Assembly: GCF_006715085.1 (NCBI RefSeq)
Contig: NZ_VFMM01000004.1
Location: 124,001 to 188,000 of the forward strand
Direction of reading: 5' to 3'
DNA: 64,000 bases
From: Kribbella jejuensis
GTDB lineage: Bacteria; Actinomycetota; Actinomycetes; Propionibacteriales; Kribbellaceae
Part shown: piece by piece, positions 1 through 8,164 of the stretch
How positions within the stretch are numbered: the stretch's first letter is position 1
Layout of the letters: each line of letters starts with the position of its first letter
Translations under genes and position numbers: made by a program
The notes under the pieces: model-generated
Seen by the model: only the letters and a program-made list of their open reading frames with translations
Databases searched by the model: none
What the model was told of the DNA's origin: nothing

Positions 1-3000
1 GCATCGCCGCCATCCACCGCGGGTTCACCACCCGGGCCCGGAACACCCGCTTCGCCTCCTCCTCCAGCGTGCGGGTCCTCACCTGCGCGGGGACGGCGGA
101 GTCGCCGACGTACGCCTTCGGGTTCGCGCCGGTCAGGTGCCGGACCATCGCGATCATGCCGCCGTGGTACTGGAAGTAGTCGTCGGAGTCCATGATGTCG
201 TGCTCGCGGGTGTCCGCGTTCTTCGCCGCGACCTGGATCCGGGCGTACGCGCGCTCCATCGAAGCGCGGGCCTCCGCGCCGTCGAGGCCCTTGCCGTACG
301 CGTACCCGCCCCAGACGGCGTACACCTCGGCCAGCTCCGCGTCGGTACGCCAGTTGCGCGCGTCGACGAGTGGCAGCAGACCCGCGCCGTACGAGCCGGG
401 CTTGGAGCCGAAAACCCGCGCGGTCGCCTGCCGTACGTCGTTGCCCGCAGCAACGTCTTCGTCGACGTGGGCCTTCAGGAAGTTGCTGTTCGGCGACTCG
501 TCGAGGGCGGCGACCGTCCGCACGGCCTCGTCGAGCAACGCGACCACATGCGGGAACGCGTCCCGGAAGAACCCGGAGATCCGGATCGTCACGTCGATCC
601 GCGGCCGGCCGAGCTCCTCCAGCCCGACGACCTCGAAGCTGGTCACCCGCCGCGACGCCTCGTCCCAGACCGGCCGGCACCCGAGCAGCCACAGCACCTC
701 AGCCAGGTCGTCACCCTGCGTGCGCATCGCCGACGTACCCCAGATCGTCAGCCCCACGGACCGCGGATACTCGCCGGTCTCGGCCTGGTGCCGGGCCAGC
801 AAGGAGTCCGCCAGCGCGACCCCCACATCCCAGGCATTCCGGCTGGGAATCGCCTTCGGGTCGACCGCGTAGAAGTTCCGCCCGGTCGGCAGCACGTTGA
901 CGAGCCCACGAGTAGGCGACCCCGACGGCCCAGCCTCCACGAACCGCCCGTCGAGCGCCCGAAGCACGTTCGCCAGCTCATCCCCCGTCCGCGCCAACCG
1001 CGGCACCACCTGCTCGGCCGCAAATCTGAGCGACCGCTCGACCTCTGGGCAGTCCCGGCCCAGCACCTCGCTGACGACCACTGGGACCTTCGCCGCGTCC
1101 CAGCCGAGCGTCTCCATCCCGAGGACGAGCTTCCGCGCGAGGGCCTCCAGCAGATCCACACCATCCGCCCCGCTCACCGCAGGCAGGTCAGCAACAGTTG
1201 CCAAGTCCGCGAGGTCGGCCGCTGCTCCGGGGTCGGCCAGTAGTGCGGCCTCGTCAACTCCGAATGCGTCCCCCAGTGCCGTGCGCAGTCCCGGGATCGA
1301 GTACGAACCGCCCCACAGCTGCCGGGCCCGGAGTACGGCCAGCACGAGGTTGACGCGTGCTTCGCCGACCGGTGCGCCGCCGAGGATGTGCAACCCGTCC
1401 CGGATCTGTACGTCCTTGATCTCGCACAGATACCCGTCGAGATGCAGTACGAACTCGTCGAACTCCTCGTCCGACGGCTTGTCGGCGGTGTGCAGATCGT
1501 GGTGCAACTGCGCCGCCTGGATCAGCGTCCAGATCTGCGCCCGCAACGTCGGCACCTTCTCCGGGTCGAGCGCCGAAACCGTCGCGTACTCGTCCAGCAG
1601 GTACTCCAGCTTCGCCATGTCGCCGTACGTCTCGGCCCGCGCCATCGGCGGCACCAGATGGTCGACGATCGTCGCGTGCGCCCGCCGCTTGGCCTGGGTA
1701 CCCTCGCCCGGATCGTTGACGATGAACGGGTAGATCATCGGCAGGTTCCCGAGTACCGCATCCGGCGCGCAGTCGGCCGCCAGCCCGATCCCCTTGCCCG
1801 GCAGCCATTCCAGCGTCCCGTGCTTCCCGAGGTGTACGACGGCCTGCGCCCCGAACCCGCCGTCGGCCGGCGAAGCCTCCAGCCATCGGTACGCCGCCAG
1901 GTAGTGATGCGACGGCGCCATGTCCGGGTCGTGGTAGATCGCGACCGGGTTCTCACCGAACCCGCGCGGCGGCTGGATCATCAACACGACGTTCCCGAAC
2001 CGCAACGCGGCCAGCGCGATCGCCGGCTCGTCGCCGGACGTGTCGACGTACAGCTCTCCCGGCGCCTCTCCCCACGCCCCGATCATTGCCGTCCGCAACG
2101 ATTCCGGCGTCCGGACGAACCACTTCGCGTAGGTCGACAGCGGGACCTTGGCGACCGCGGATGCCAGTTGCTCGTCGGTCAGCCAGTCCACGTCGTGGCC
2201 GCCGGCCGCGATCAACTGGTGGATCAGGCCGTCACCGTCGAGCGTGCTCACGTCGAGATCGCCGACGTCGTACCCGGCGTCCTTCAGCTGCCCGAGCAGC
2301 ACCACCGCCGACGCCGGAGTGTCCAGCCCTACCGCGTTCCCGATCCGCGCATGTTTCGTCGGGTACGACGACAGCACCAGCGCGATCCGCTTCTCCGCCA
2401 CCGGCACATGCCGCAAGCGCGCGTGCGCTACCGCGATCCCGGCCAGTCGCGCGCACCGCTCCGCGTCCGGGGCGTAGCGTGCCAGCCCGTCGGCGTCGTA
2501 CGACTTGAACGAGAACGGCACCGAGATCAGCCGCCCGTCGAACTCCGGGATCGCGACCTGCGTCGCCGCGTCCAGCGGGCTGACCGCCGCGTCGCTGTCG
2601 GCCCACTGCTGACGCGTCGAGGTCAGCGCGAGCCCCTGGATCAGCGGAATGTCCAGCGAGGCGAGCGCCCCGGCGTCCCACGCGTCGTCCGCACCGCCGG
2701 CGCTCGCGTCGGCCGCGACCGATCCGCCCGCGGCAAGCAGCGTCGTCACGAGTACGTCGCATTTCCGGAGCAGGTCGAACAGCCCGGCGCTCTCGTCGCT
2801 GGCCGGGTCGAGCCCGCGCAGCGTCCCGCAATACACGGGGAGCGGCTGCGCCCCTGCCTCCGTGACAGCGGCGGCGAGTGCGTCGACGAACGCGGTGTTC
2901 CCGGAGATCTCCTGCGCGCGGTAGTACACGATGCCGACCACGGGCCGGTCGTCCTCGACGTACGTCCCTCGTACGCCATACGCCGGGAGCGCCCGCGGCG

Positions 3001-3400
3001 GGTCGAACTCGTCGCCGGTCAGCAGCAGCGTGTCGCGCAGGAACCCGGCGAGGTTGCGAAGGTTGTCCGCACCGCCCTCCCGGAGGTATGCGAGCGCCTC
3101 GGTCACCGCACCGGCCGGCACGGTCGAGAGGGACATCAGCTCCGCGTCCGGTGCCGCCTCACCGCTGACGACCACGGCAGGCTTGCCGGACGCCAGCACC
3201 GCGTCCAGGCCGTCTTCCCAGGCCCGGCGTCCACCCAGCAACCGCACCACAACAACCTCAGCCACATCGAGCAAGCCGCCCAACTGAGTGAGCTCGAGTC
3301 GAGCCGGGTTTGCCACCGCCCACCCCGCGCCCGCCTCCGCGGCAGCCAGTAGATCGGTGTCAGCAGTCGACAGCAGCAGAAGATTCGCAGCCACGCGCAC
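1..3400 (-). CDS. cobN: Cobaltochelatase subunit CobN (3' end beyond window)
   Basis: Large subunit of the aerobic, ATP-dependent cobaltochelatase that inserts Co2+ into hydrogenobyrinic acid a,c-diamide together with CobS/CobT-type partners in the cytoplasm. About 1133 codons are present; the family is about 1200-1300 residues, so only the C-terminal end is missing (the last residues in the window read NPRWMAAM, typical of the CobN C-terminal region). Visible family stretches include VGIVYYRAQEISGNT and LSSYPTKHARIGNAVGLDTP. Start: GTG at 3400 behind GGAAGG; a GTG at 3394 is an equally spaced alternative. It lies directly downstream of a cobalamin riboswitch, so it is expected to be repressed by B12. 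The cobD operon lies just upstream on the same strand. CobN recognition is firm; the exact start is not. Confidence 0.93.
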   Translation of the reverse strand, partial: MRVAANLLLLSTADTDLLAAAEAGAGWAVANPARLELTQLGGLLDVAEVVVVRLLGGRRAWEDGLDAVLASGKPAVVVSGEAAPDAELMSLSTVPAGAVTEALAYLREGGADNLRNLAGFLRDTLLLTGDEFDPPRALPAYGVRGTYVEDDRPVVGIVYYRAQEISGNTAFVDALAAAVTEAGAQPLPVYCGTLRGLDPASDESAGLFDLLRKCDVLVTTLLAAGGSVAADASAGGADDAWDAGALASLDIPLIQGLALTSTRQQWADSDAAVSPLDAATQVAIPEFDGRLISVPFSFKSYDADGLARYAPDAERCARLAGIAVAHARLRHVPVAEKRIALVLSSYPTKHARIGNAVGLDTPASAVVLLGQLKDAGYDVGDLDVSTLDGDGLIHQLIAAGGHDVDWLTDEQLASAVAKVPLSTYAKWFVRTPESLRTAMIGAWGEAPGELYVDTSGDEPAIALAALRFGNVVLMIQPPRGFGENPVAIYHDPDMAPSHHYLAAYRWLEASPADGGFGAQAVVHLGKHGTLEWLPGKGIGLAADCAPDAVLGNLPMIYPFIVNDPGEGTQAKRRAHATIVDHLVPPMARAETYGDMAKLEYLLDEYATVSALDPEKVPTLRAQIWTLIQAAQLHHDLHTADKPSDEEFDEFVLHLDGYLCEIKDVQIRDGLHILGGAPVGEARVNLVLAVLRARQLWGGSYSIPGLRTALGDAFGVDEAALLADPGAAADLADLATVADLPAVSGADGVDLLEALARKLVLGMETLGWDAAKVPVVVSEVLGRDCPEVERSLRFAAEQVVPRLARTGDELANVLRALDGRFVEAGPSGSPTRGLVNVLPTGRNFYAVDPKAIPSRNAWDVGVALADSLLARHQAETGEYPRSVGLTIWGTSAMRTQGDDLAEVLWLLGCRPVWDEASRRVTSFEVVGLEELGRPRIDVTIRISGFFRDAFPHVVALLDEAVRTVAALDESPNSNFLKAHVDEDVAAGNDVRQATARVFGSKPGSYGAGLLPLVDARNWRTDAELAEVYAVWGGYAYGKGLDGAEARASMERAYARIQVAAKNADTREHDIMDSDDYFQYHGGMIAMVRHLTGANPKAYVGDSAVPAQVRTRTLEEEAKRVFRARVVNPRWMAAM

Positions 3401-3439
3401 AAGTCCTTCCCGGGGTATCCACGCCCCAGCTACAGGTAC

Positions 3440-3529
3440 GACGGCGGCAGTTCCTGACTCCCCCGACAATGGGGTCACAGTGGCGGGACCGCCCCGGACT
3501 CACACCGGGTTCCTGCTGATGCCGTCGAT
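3440..3529 (-). promoter_or_regulatory. Cobalamin (B12) riboswitch upstream of cobN
   Basis: Read on the minus strand, the leader carries the family hallmarks in order: GGAACCCGGTGTGAGTCCGG, then GCGGTCCCGCCACTGTGACC, then GGGGGAGTCAGGAACTGCC (B12 box region). GACGGC near the 5' side and GCCGTC at the 3' side can close the P1 stem. It ends about 40 nt before the cobN start, placing the ribosome binding site within reach of the 3' side. In actinobacteria such elements usually act on translation initiation; that mode is inferred here. Confidence 0.93.
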
Positions 3530-3579
3530 TGACCGTGCTGACTCTAGTGCACGTCTCGCGTGGGATCGGGAGACGTGCG

Positions 3580-4548
3580 CTACCTGTGCATTGCGTAGTG
3601 GGCGGCCAGTAGGTCGGTGCCCCAGTCGTTGCGGACGTCGCGCCAGACGGAGTGGATGTGGTTGGCGTTGTCCTGGGTGTTGTCGTATTCGGCGAGGAAG
3701 GTCGGGCCGGCGATCGAGTAGTAGTGGCGGTGACCGACGCCTGGCTCGGTTTCACCGGCCCAGGCGAAGGTCAGGCGTTCGATGCCCTGTTCGGTGATGT
3801 CCTGCCAGGTCTGCAGGCCGATCGGGCCGGCGGCGCGCCCGACGTACTGGCCGATGAGAAGGCTCAGGAGCTGACGCTGCTGTTCGTTCATGTCGCCGTA
3901 CAGCAGGCCGCGGTGCAGCACGGACGCATCAGCGACCGGGTCGTGGCGGGTCAGGATGTCGTCGGGGGCGTCCGGTGATACCAAGGCGATCTCCAGTTGG
4001 CCCGGCTCGAGCGCGTGGAGGAGCTGGAAGCCCAGGTCCTGTTCCGCGGCCAGGAACCGGCGTCCGGTTTCAGGGCCGCTCAGGACCTCGGCAGGGTTCG
4101 AGCCGATAAACTGCGGCGTGAAGGAGACAGCACCGTCGACGAAGGTGACGTGCAGCGCCAGGTGGTGGCCGTTGAGTCGCCAGGCCCACGGACCGGTGCC
4201 GGACGGGTCGCCCAGGACGCGCAGGAAGAAGCGCTCGCCAAGGACCGTGCCCTGCCAGTCTCCGGACTCCGGGAGCGCCGGGATGCCGCGCAGGATGACC
4301 TCCGCGTCCAGCACGGCCCAGGAGTCGGCTGCCCCGCGTTCACTGCAGCACAGCTCGACCAGACGCTTCGCCAGCAGTTGCTGTGCCGGGGTCAAATCTC
4401 CCAGCGGCAGACCGGGGCGGTCGCCTGGCAGGTACGTCCATTCCTTGTGGTCCGGGGTGTCGAACGGTGCCTTGAGCTTCTCGAGCTGCGCGGGCGACAG
4501 GCTCGCCAGCAGGTCGAGTACGGCCTCCCGTGTCTGCGCTACAACCAT
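3580..4548 (-). CDS. DUF3500 family protein
   Basis: A 322-residue soluble protein of the DUF3500 family, whose function is unknown to me. It begins MVVAQTREAVLDLLASLS, contains DTPDHKEWTYLPGDRPGLPL and a C-terminal half rich in paired aromatic/His residues (HRHYYSIAGPTFLAEYDN, NHIHSVWRDVRNDW). No signal peptide or membrane segment is evident. The chosen ATG at 4548 overlaps the preceding phosphatase by 10 nt, so the two are translationally coupled; a longer frame upstream has no homologous look. Its position between a cobD-phosphatase pair and riboswitch-controlled cobN hints at metal or cofactor metabolism, but nothing in the sequence proves it. Confidence 0.8.
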   Translation of the reverse strand: MVVAQTREAVLDLLASLSPAQLEKLKAPFDTPDHKEWTYLPGDRPGLPLGDLTPAQQLLAKRLVELCCSERGAADSWAVLDAEVILRGIPALPESGDWQGTVLGERFFLRVLGDPSGTGPWAWRLNGHHLALHVTFVDGAVSFTPQFIGSNPAEVLSGPETGRRFLAAEQDLGFQLLHALEPGQLEIALVSPDAPDDILTRHDPVADASVLHRGLLYGDMNEQQRQLLSLLIGQYVGRAAGPIGLQTWQDITEQGIERLTFAWAGETEPGVGHRHYYSIAGPTFLAEYDNTQDNANHIHSVWRDVRNDWGTDLLAAHYAMHR

Positions 4549-5219
4549 GCCGATCGCTCCCTCTCCGTCGGTACATACGGTGCCCACTGTTCGAACGGCC
4601 GATCCAGCTTGTACCGGAAGTCCGGCTGCCGCAGCAGAACGCGTGTTTCCCCATTCTCCGGGTTCCGCAGCGACTCGAAGAAGTTGACCGACCAGTGGAA
4701 CCAGCGCATGCAGAACAGCCGCATGGTCAGCCCGTGGGACACCAGCAGCACGTTCTTCGGCGAATCCGGCGCCTCGAAGTCGCGGTGCATCGTCTCCAGG
4801 AACGTGGACACCCGGTCGTACACATCCGAACCGGACTCGCCGTGGGTGAATCGGTAGTAGAAGTGCCCGAACGAGTCGCGGAGCTTGCGCTGCCGTTCGA
4901 TGTCCTCGGTGTCCTGGAAATTCGCCCAATCCTGCTCCCGGAGCCGTGGTTCCTCCCGGGCCAGACCGATCAGGTCGTCCAGGCCGAGGGAGTCCAGCGT
5001 CTGCCGCGCCCGCAGGTACGGCGAGACGTACACCCGGACCTGCTCGTTCGCGAAGAGCTCCCGCAGCTGCTTGCCGGCCTTCGCGGCCTGCTCGTGGCCG
5101 TGCGCGGTCAGCGGGATCGCGTGGTCCGGCATGCGTTCGAAGAGCGTCTTGTCCAGGTTCGCCTCGGACTCACCGTGCCGGATCAGCGCGATCCGCAACG
5201 GCCGGTGACTCAACCCCAT
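4539..5219 (-). CDS. Histidine phosphatase (phosphoglycerate mutase-like) family protein
   Basis: A 226-residue member of the histidine phosphatase superfamily. The RHG motif IALIRHGESEAN near residue 14 supplies the catalytic histidine, the second half supplies LLVSHGLTMRLF with the second histidine, and Arg in YLRARQT completes the phosphate pocket. It overlaps cobD by 10 nt and the DUF3500 gene by 10 nt. Because cobD precedes it, alpha-ribazole-phosphate phosphatase (CobC) is tempting. However, the sequence has long linkers (REQDWANFQDTEDIERQRKL and FHWSVNFFESLRNPENGE) that look more like the DET1-type phosphatase branch, so substrate is left open. Confidence 0.88.
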   Translation of the reverse strand: MGLSHRPLRIALIRHGESEANLDKTLFERMPDHAIPLTAHGHEQAAKAGKQLRELFANEQVRVYVSPYLRARQTLDSLGLDDLIGLAREEPRLREQDWANFQDTEDIERQRKLRDSFGHFYYRFTHGESGSDVYDRVSTFLETMHRDFEAPDSPKNVLLVSHGLTMRLFCMRWFHWSVNFFESLRNPENGETRVLLRQPDFRYKLDRPFEQWAPYVPTERERSAWL

Positions 5220-6187
5220 CGTTGTCCCTTCTGCAGGAGGGCGACCACAGCTGCGCCGGCAGCGGCGGCCAGGCCGACTCGTTTGGCGAGGGTTGCCGTG
5301 CGGCGAATGTCCGGGACTGTCGGGGGCGGGCCGTCGCCCAGGGTTCCCCGGTTTTCGGTGTAGGTGCCGTAGCTGTTGGTACCCCCGAGGGTGAGGTTGA
5401 GGGCGCCGGCAAAAGAGGCTTCGACAGGGCCGGCGTTGGGGCTTGGGTGTTGCGCGGCGTCTCGGCGCCGAATGCGTGCTGCTTGCCGCGGTCGGCCTGC
5501 CATCAGCCCGGTGAGGGCGGCGCACAGGCGTGCGGGGAGGAGGTTGAGTACGTCGTCCAGGCGCGCGGCGGCCCAGCCGAAGTTCTCGTACTTCGGGGAG
5601 CGGTAGCCGACCATCGCGTCGAGGGTGTTCGCGGCGCGGTAGCCGAGCAGGCCGGGGATGCCGAAGACACCGCCCCAGAACAGGGGTGCGACGCAGGCGT
5701 CGGAGGTGTTCTCGGCGATCGACTCGACCGTGGCCCGGGCCAGCTCGTCGGCCTCCAGGGTGGTGGCGTCGCGGGCGCACAGGTGGCTGAGGCGGTCGCG
5801 GGCCTTCTCGACGTCTTTTTGGTGCAGGAGCGTGGCCATTGTTTCGGCTTCGCGTTCGAGGCTGCGGGCGCCTAGCACGGTCCAGGTGGCACCGGCGGTG
5901 GCTGCTGTGTGGAGGAGCGGATGTTTGCGGGTCAGGCGCTCGGCGGCGAGGCCCAGGACTGTCGTAGTACCTACGAGGATCGCGGTGTAGGCGGTTCCGC
6001 TGGCGCGCGTGTCGGCGTACAGGTGTGGTTCGAGGCGGGACGCCGTACGGCCGAAGCCGGCGACCGGGTGGTAGCGGCGGGGGTCGCCGAGGACACGGTC
6101 GGCGGTGAAGCCCAGGAGGATGCCGAGAGCCCTGGTGTTTGCCCCGCTGTTTGTCCTGGTGTTTGCCCCGGGGTTTGCCCTGTACAC
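5210..6187 (-). CDS. cobD: Adenosylcobinamide-phosphate synthase CobD/CbiB
   Basis: Integral membrane enzyme that attaches the aminopropanol (phosphate) arm to adenosylcobyric acid. Family signatures are GFTADRVLGDPRRYHPVAGFG at the N-terminus, ATVESIAENTSDACVAPLFW in the middle (the SIAEN motif) and a C-terminal transmembrane stretch AAAAGAAVVALL. The GTG at 6187 gives about 325 residues, close to the family length. An ATG at 6232 would add 15 residues and overlap the divergent serine hydrolase gene. The N-terminus carries a short in-frame repeat (two copies of GANTR) from a TTTGCCCC-rich DNA repeat. First gene of the overlapping cobD-phosphatase-DUF3500 set. Confidence 0.9.
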   Translation of the reverse strand: MYRANPGANTRTNSGANTRALGILLGFTADRVLGDPRRYHPVAGFGRTASRLEPHLYADTRASGTAYTAILVGTTTVLGLAAERLTRKHPLLHTAATAGATWTVLGARSLEREAETMATLLHQKDVEKARDRLSHLCARDATTLEADELARATVESIAENTSDACVAPLFWGGVFGIPGLLGYRAANTLDAMVGYRSPKYENFGWAAARLDDVLNLLPARLCAALTGLMAGRPRQAARIRRRDAAQHPSPNAGPVEASFAGALNLTLGGTNSYGTYTENRGTLGDGPPPTVPDIRRTATLAKRVGLAAAAGAAVVALLQKGQRWG

Positions 6188-6230
6188 CCTGGGCAGTCTG
6201 CCAGGTGAACGGTTGTGATTGGGTGACCGC

Positions 6231-7103
6231 ATGGGAATCGCGGAGCTGCTCCAGCAGGTCGACGGGAGCGGGGAGTTCGGGGTCTGGCTGGGGCGCTTGG
6301 ACGGTACGCCGGTCTTCGTGCACGAGGCGGAGCGGACGCACTACTCGGCGAGCACGATGAAGCTGCCGGTGGCGATGGCCATGATGCGCAAGGTCGATGC
6401 CGGTGAGCTCGCGCTCGACCAGCCGGTGACCGTACACAACGACTTCGAGTCGGCGGCCGGCGGCCGGTTCGGCGTCGACCCGGACGAAGACGAGGCGCCC
6501 GCGACCTGGGCCCGGATGGGCGAGCAGGTGCCGCTCGGCTGGCTGGCGACCGAGATGATCACCCGCTCCAGCAACCTCGCCACCGATCTCGTGCTCGAAC
6601 AGGTCGGCGTCGATGCGGCGCATCGGGCCCTCGCGGATTCCACACTGAAGTCGTCCCTGCGACCGGACGTGGACCCGGCCGGCGCCGTCGTGAACCGCCC
6701 CACCGGCGGTGCGTCCAAGATCCAGCGCGGGATCGACGACCGCGCGGCGCAGCGGGCCGGGATCAGCAACCTGATGAGCCCGGCCGGGCTGGCCGGCGTA
6801 CTGGTTGCGGTGGGCAACCAGGAAGGTGCCTCCGGCGACTACCTGCGCGACCTGCTGGCCGGCAACCAATGGAACGGCGAGATCCCCGCGCTGCTGCCGG
6901 CCGGCACGCGGGTCGAGCACAAGAACGGCTGGGACACCCGGATCCGGCACGACGGCGGCATCGTCCGCCCGGGCGACGCGGACCCGTTCGTGCTGGTCGT
7001 GTGTACGACGTCCGACCTGCCGGACAGCGAGGCGCAGCAGCTGATCGCGTCGATCGCGCTCGAGGCCTGGAACCACCGGCACGACCTGGAGGCCGTACGG
7101 TGA
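6231..7103 (+). CDS. Class A beta-lactamase-like serine hydrolase
   Basis: A 290-residue penicillin-binding/beta-lactamase-fold hydrolase. The three expected active-site elements are visible: STMK (Ser41, Lys44), SSN (113-115, in place of SDN) and KNG (231-233, in place of KTG). No signal peptide is visible, so it probably acts in the cytoplasm, unlike secreted beta-lactamases. ATG 6231 is preferred over ATG 6219. It overlaps the next gene by the four bases GTGA. Together with the epimerase and NlpC/P60 genes it forms an operon for murein-peptide breakdown, so a D-amino-acid-peptide or muropeptide esterase/amidase role is likelier than antibiotic resistance; this is inference. Confidence 0.82.
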   Translation: MGIAELLQQVDGSGEFGVWLGRLDGTPVFVHEAERTHYSASTMKLPVAMAMMRKVDAGELALDQPVTVHNDFESAAGGRFGVDPDEDEAPATWARMGEQVPLGWLATEMITRSSNLATDLVLEQVGVDAAHRALADSTLKSSLRPDVDPAGAVVNRPTGGASKIQRGIDDRAAQRAGISNLMSPAGLAGVLVAVGNQEGASGDYLRDLLAGNQWNGEIPALLPAGTRVEHKNGWDTRIRHDGGIVRPGDADPFVLVVCTTSDLPDSEAQQLIASIALEAWNHRHDLEAVR

Positions 7104-8164
7104 AGATCACGACACACCTGGTCTCGGCGCCGCTGCACACGCCGTTCGTCACCGCGTTGCGTACGGCGACGCACGCCGAGTCGTTGCTGGTCGAGATCAG
7201 CGACGGCGAGCTGAGCGGCTGGGGTGAGGCGCCGCAGGTCTGGAAGGTGACCGGCGACTCGCTGGCGGGTTCCCGGGCGTGTATCGAGGGACCGATCAGC
7301 ACGGCCCTCGACGGGCTCGGACCGGACGACCTCACCGAGGCGCTGCGCCGCGTGCAGGGAGCCGCGGTCGGCAACTTCGCTGCGAAGGACGCGGTCGACG
7401 TCGCGTTGCACGACCTCGCCGCCCGGCGCCGCGGGCAGACGCTGCACGGGTTCCTCGGCTCGACCGTCGACGTGGTCCGTACCGACATGACGCTCTCGGT
7501 CGGCGACCCGGACGCGCTCGCCGGCGCGGCGAAGGCGCGGATCACGGACGGGTTCGACGTACTCAAGATCAAGGTCGGTACCGACGCGGCCGGTGACGTG
7601 GACCGGGTCCGCCGGGTGCGGGACGCGATCGGGCCGGAGCCGCGGCTCCGGCTGGACGCCAACCAGGGCTGGACCCGGCGCGATGCGGTCACCGTGATCC
7701 AGGCGCTCGAGGATGCCGGCTGCGCGATCGAGCTGGTCGAACAGCCTGTCGCCGCGGCCGATCTTGACGGAATGGCGTGGGTGACGGATCGGGTGAGTAC
7801 GCCGATCCTCGCCGACGAGTCGGTGTACGGCGTCCGCGACATGGTGGCGGTGATCCAGCGCGGCGCGGCCGACCTGGTGAACGTGAAGCTCGCGAAATGC
7901 GGCGGGCTGGCGCCGGCGCGGACGCTGCTCGAGCTCGCCCGCGAGCACGGGCTCGGCGCGATCGTGGGCTGCATGATGGAGGGCCATGTGGGCGTCGGTG
8001 CGGCGGCCGCGCTGGTGTCGGCGTACCCGACGAGCGCGGTCAACGACCTGGACGCGGCCTGGTGGCTGCGCGAGCCTGCGGTGACGGGCGGAATCCGGTA
8101 CGAGGGTGCGCGGATCCACCTGCCTTCTGCTCCCGGACTGGGCGTGACAGGCTTGTCCGCATGA
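7100..8164 (+). CDS. Dipeptide epimerase (enolase superfamily, L-Ala-D/L-Glu type)
   Basis: A 354-residue enolase-superfamily enzyme of the muconate lactonizing subgroup. The two catalytic lysines are in LKIKVG (Lys156, Lys158) and NVKLAKCGG (Lys263). Mg2+ ligands are Asp186 in LDANQGW, Glu214 in ELVEQPV and Asp239 in ILADES. Such enzymes interconvert L-Ala-D-Glu and L-Ala-L-Glu during murein recycling. The neighbouring NlpC/P60 peptidase, the YkfB-YkfC pairing of Bacillus, supports that specificity. GTG start is fixed by the GTGA overlap with the gene before; its stop overlaps the next start (ATGA). Confidence 0.9.
   Translation: MKITTHLVSAPLHTPFVTALRTATHAESLLVEISDGELSGWGEAPQVWKVTGDSLAGSRACIEGPISTALDGLGPDDLTEALRRVQGAAVGNFAAKDAVDVALHDLAARRRGQTLHGFLGSTVDVVRTDMTLSVGDPDALAGAAKARITDGFDVLKIKVGTDAAGDVDRVRRVRDAIGPEPRLRLDANQGWTRRDAVTVIQALEDAGCAIELVEQPVAAADLDGMAWVTDRVSTPILADESVYGVRDMVAVIQRGAADLVNVKLAKCGGLAPARTLLELAREHGLGAIVGCMMEGHVGVGAAAALVSAYPTSAVNDLDAAWWLREPAVTGGIRYEGARIHLPSAPGLGVTGLSA

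Noticed and set aside
137..3352. Several long plus-strand open frames
   Set aside because: They are antisense to cobN, are Arg/Pro/His-rich and show no family resemblance; the minus frame reads a clear CobN.
4539..5219. Firm assignment of the phosphatase as CobC
   Set aside because: Neighbourhood fits, but the sequence resembles another histidine phosphatase branch; substrate left open.
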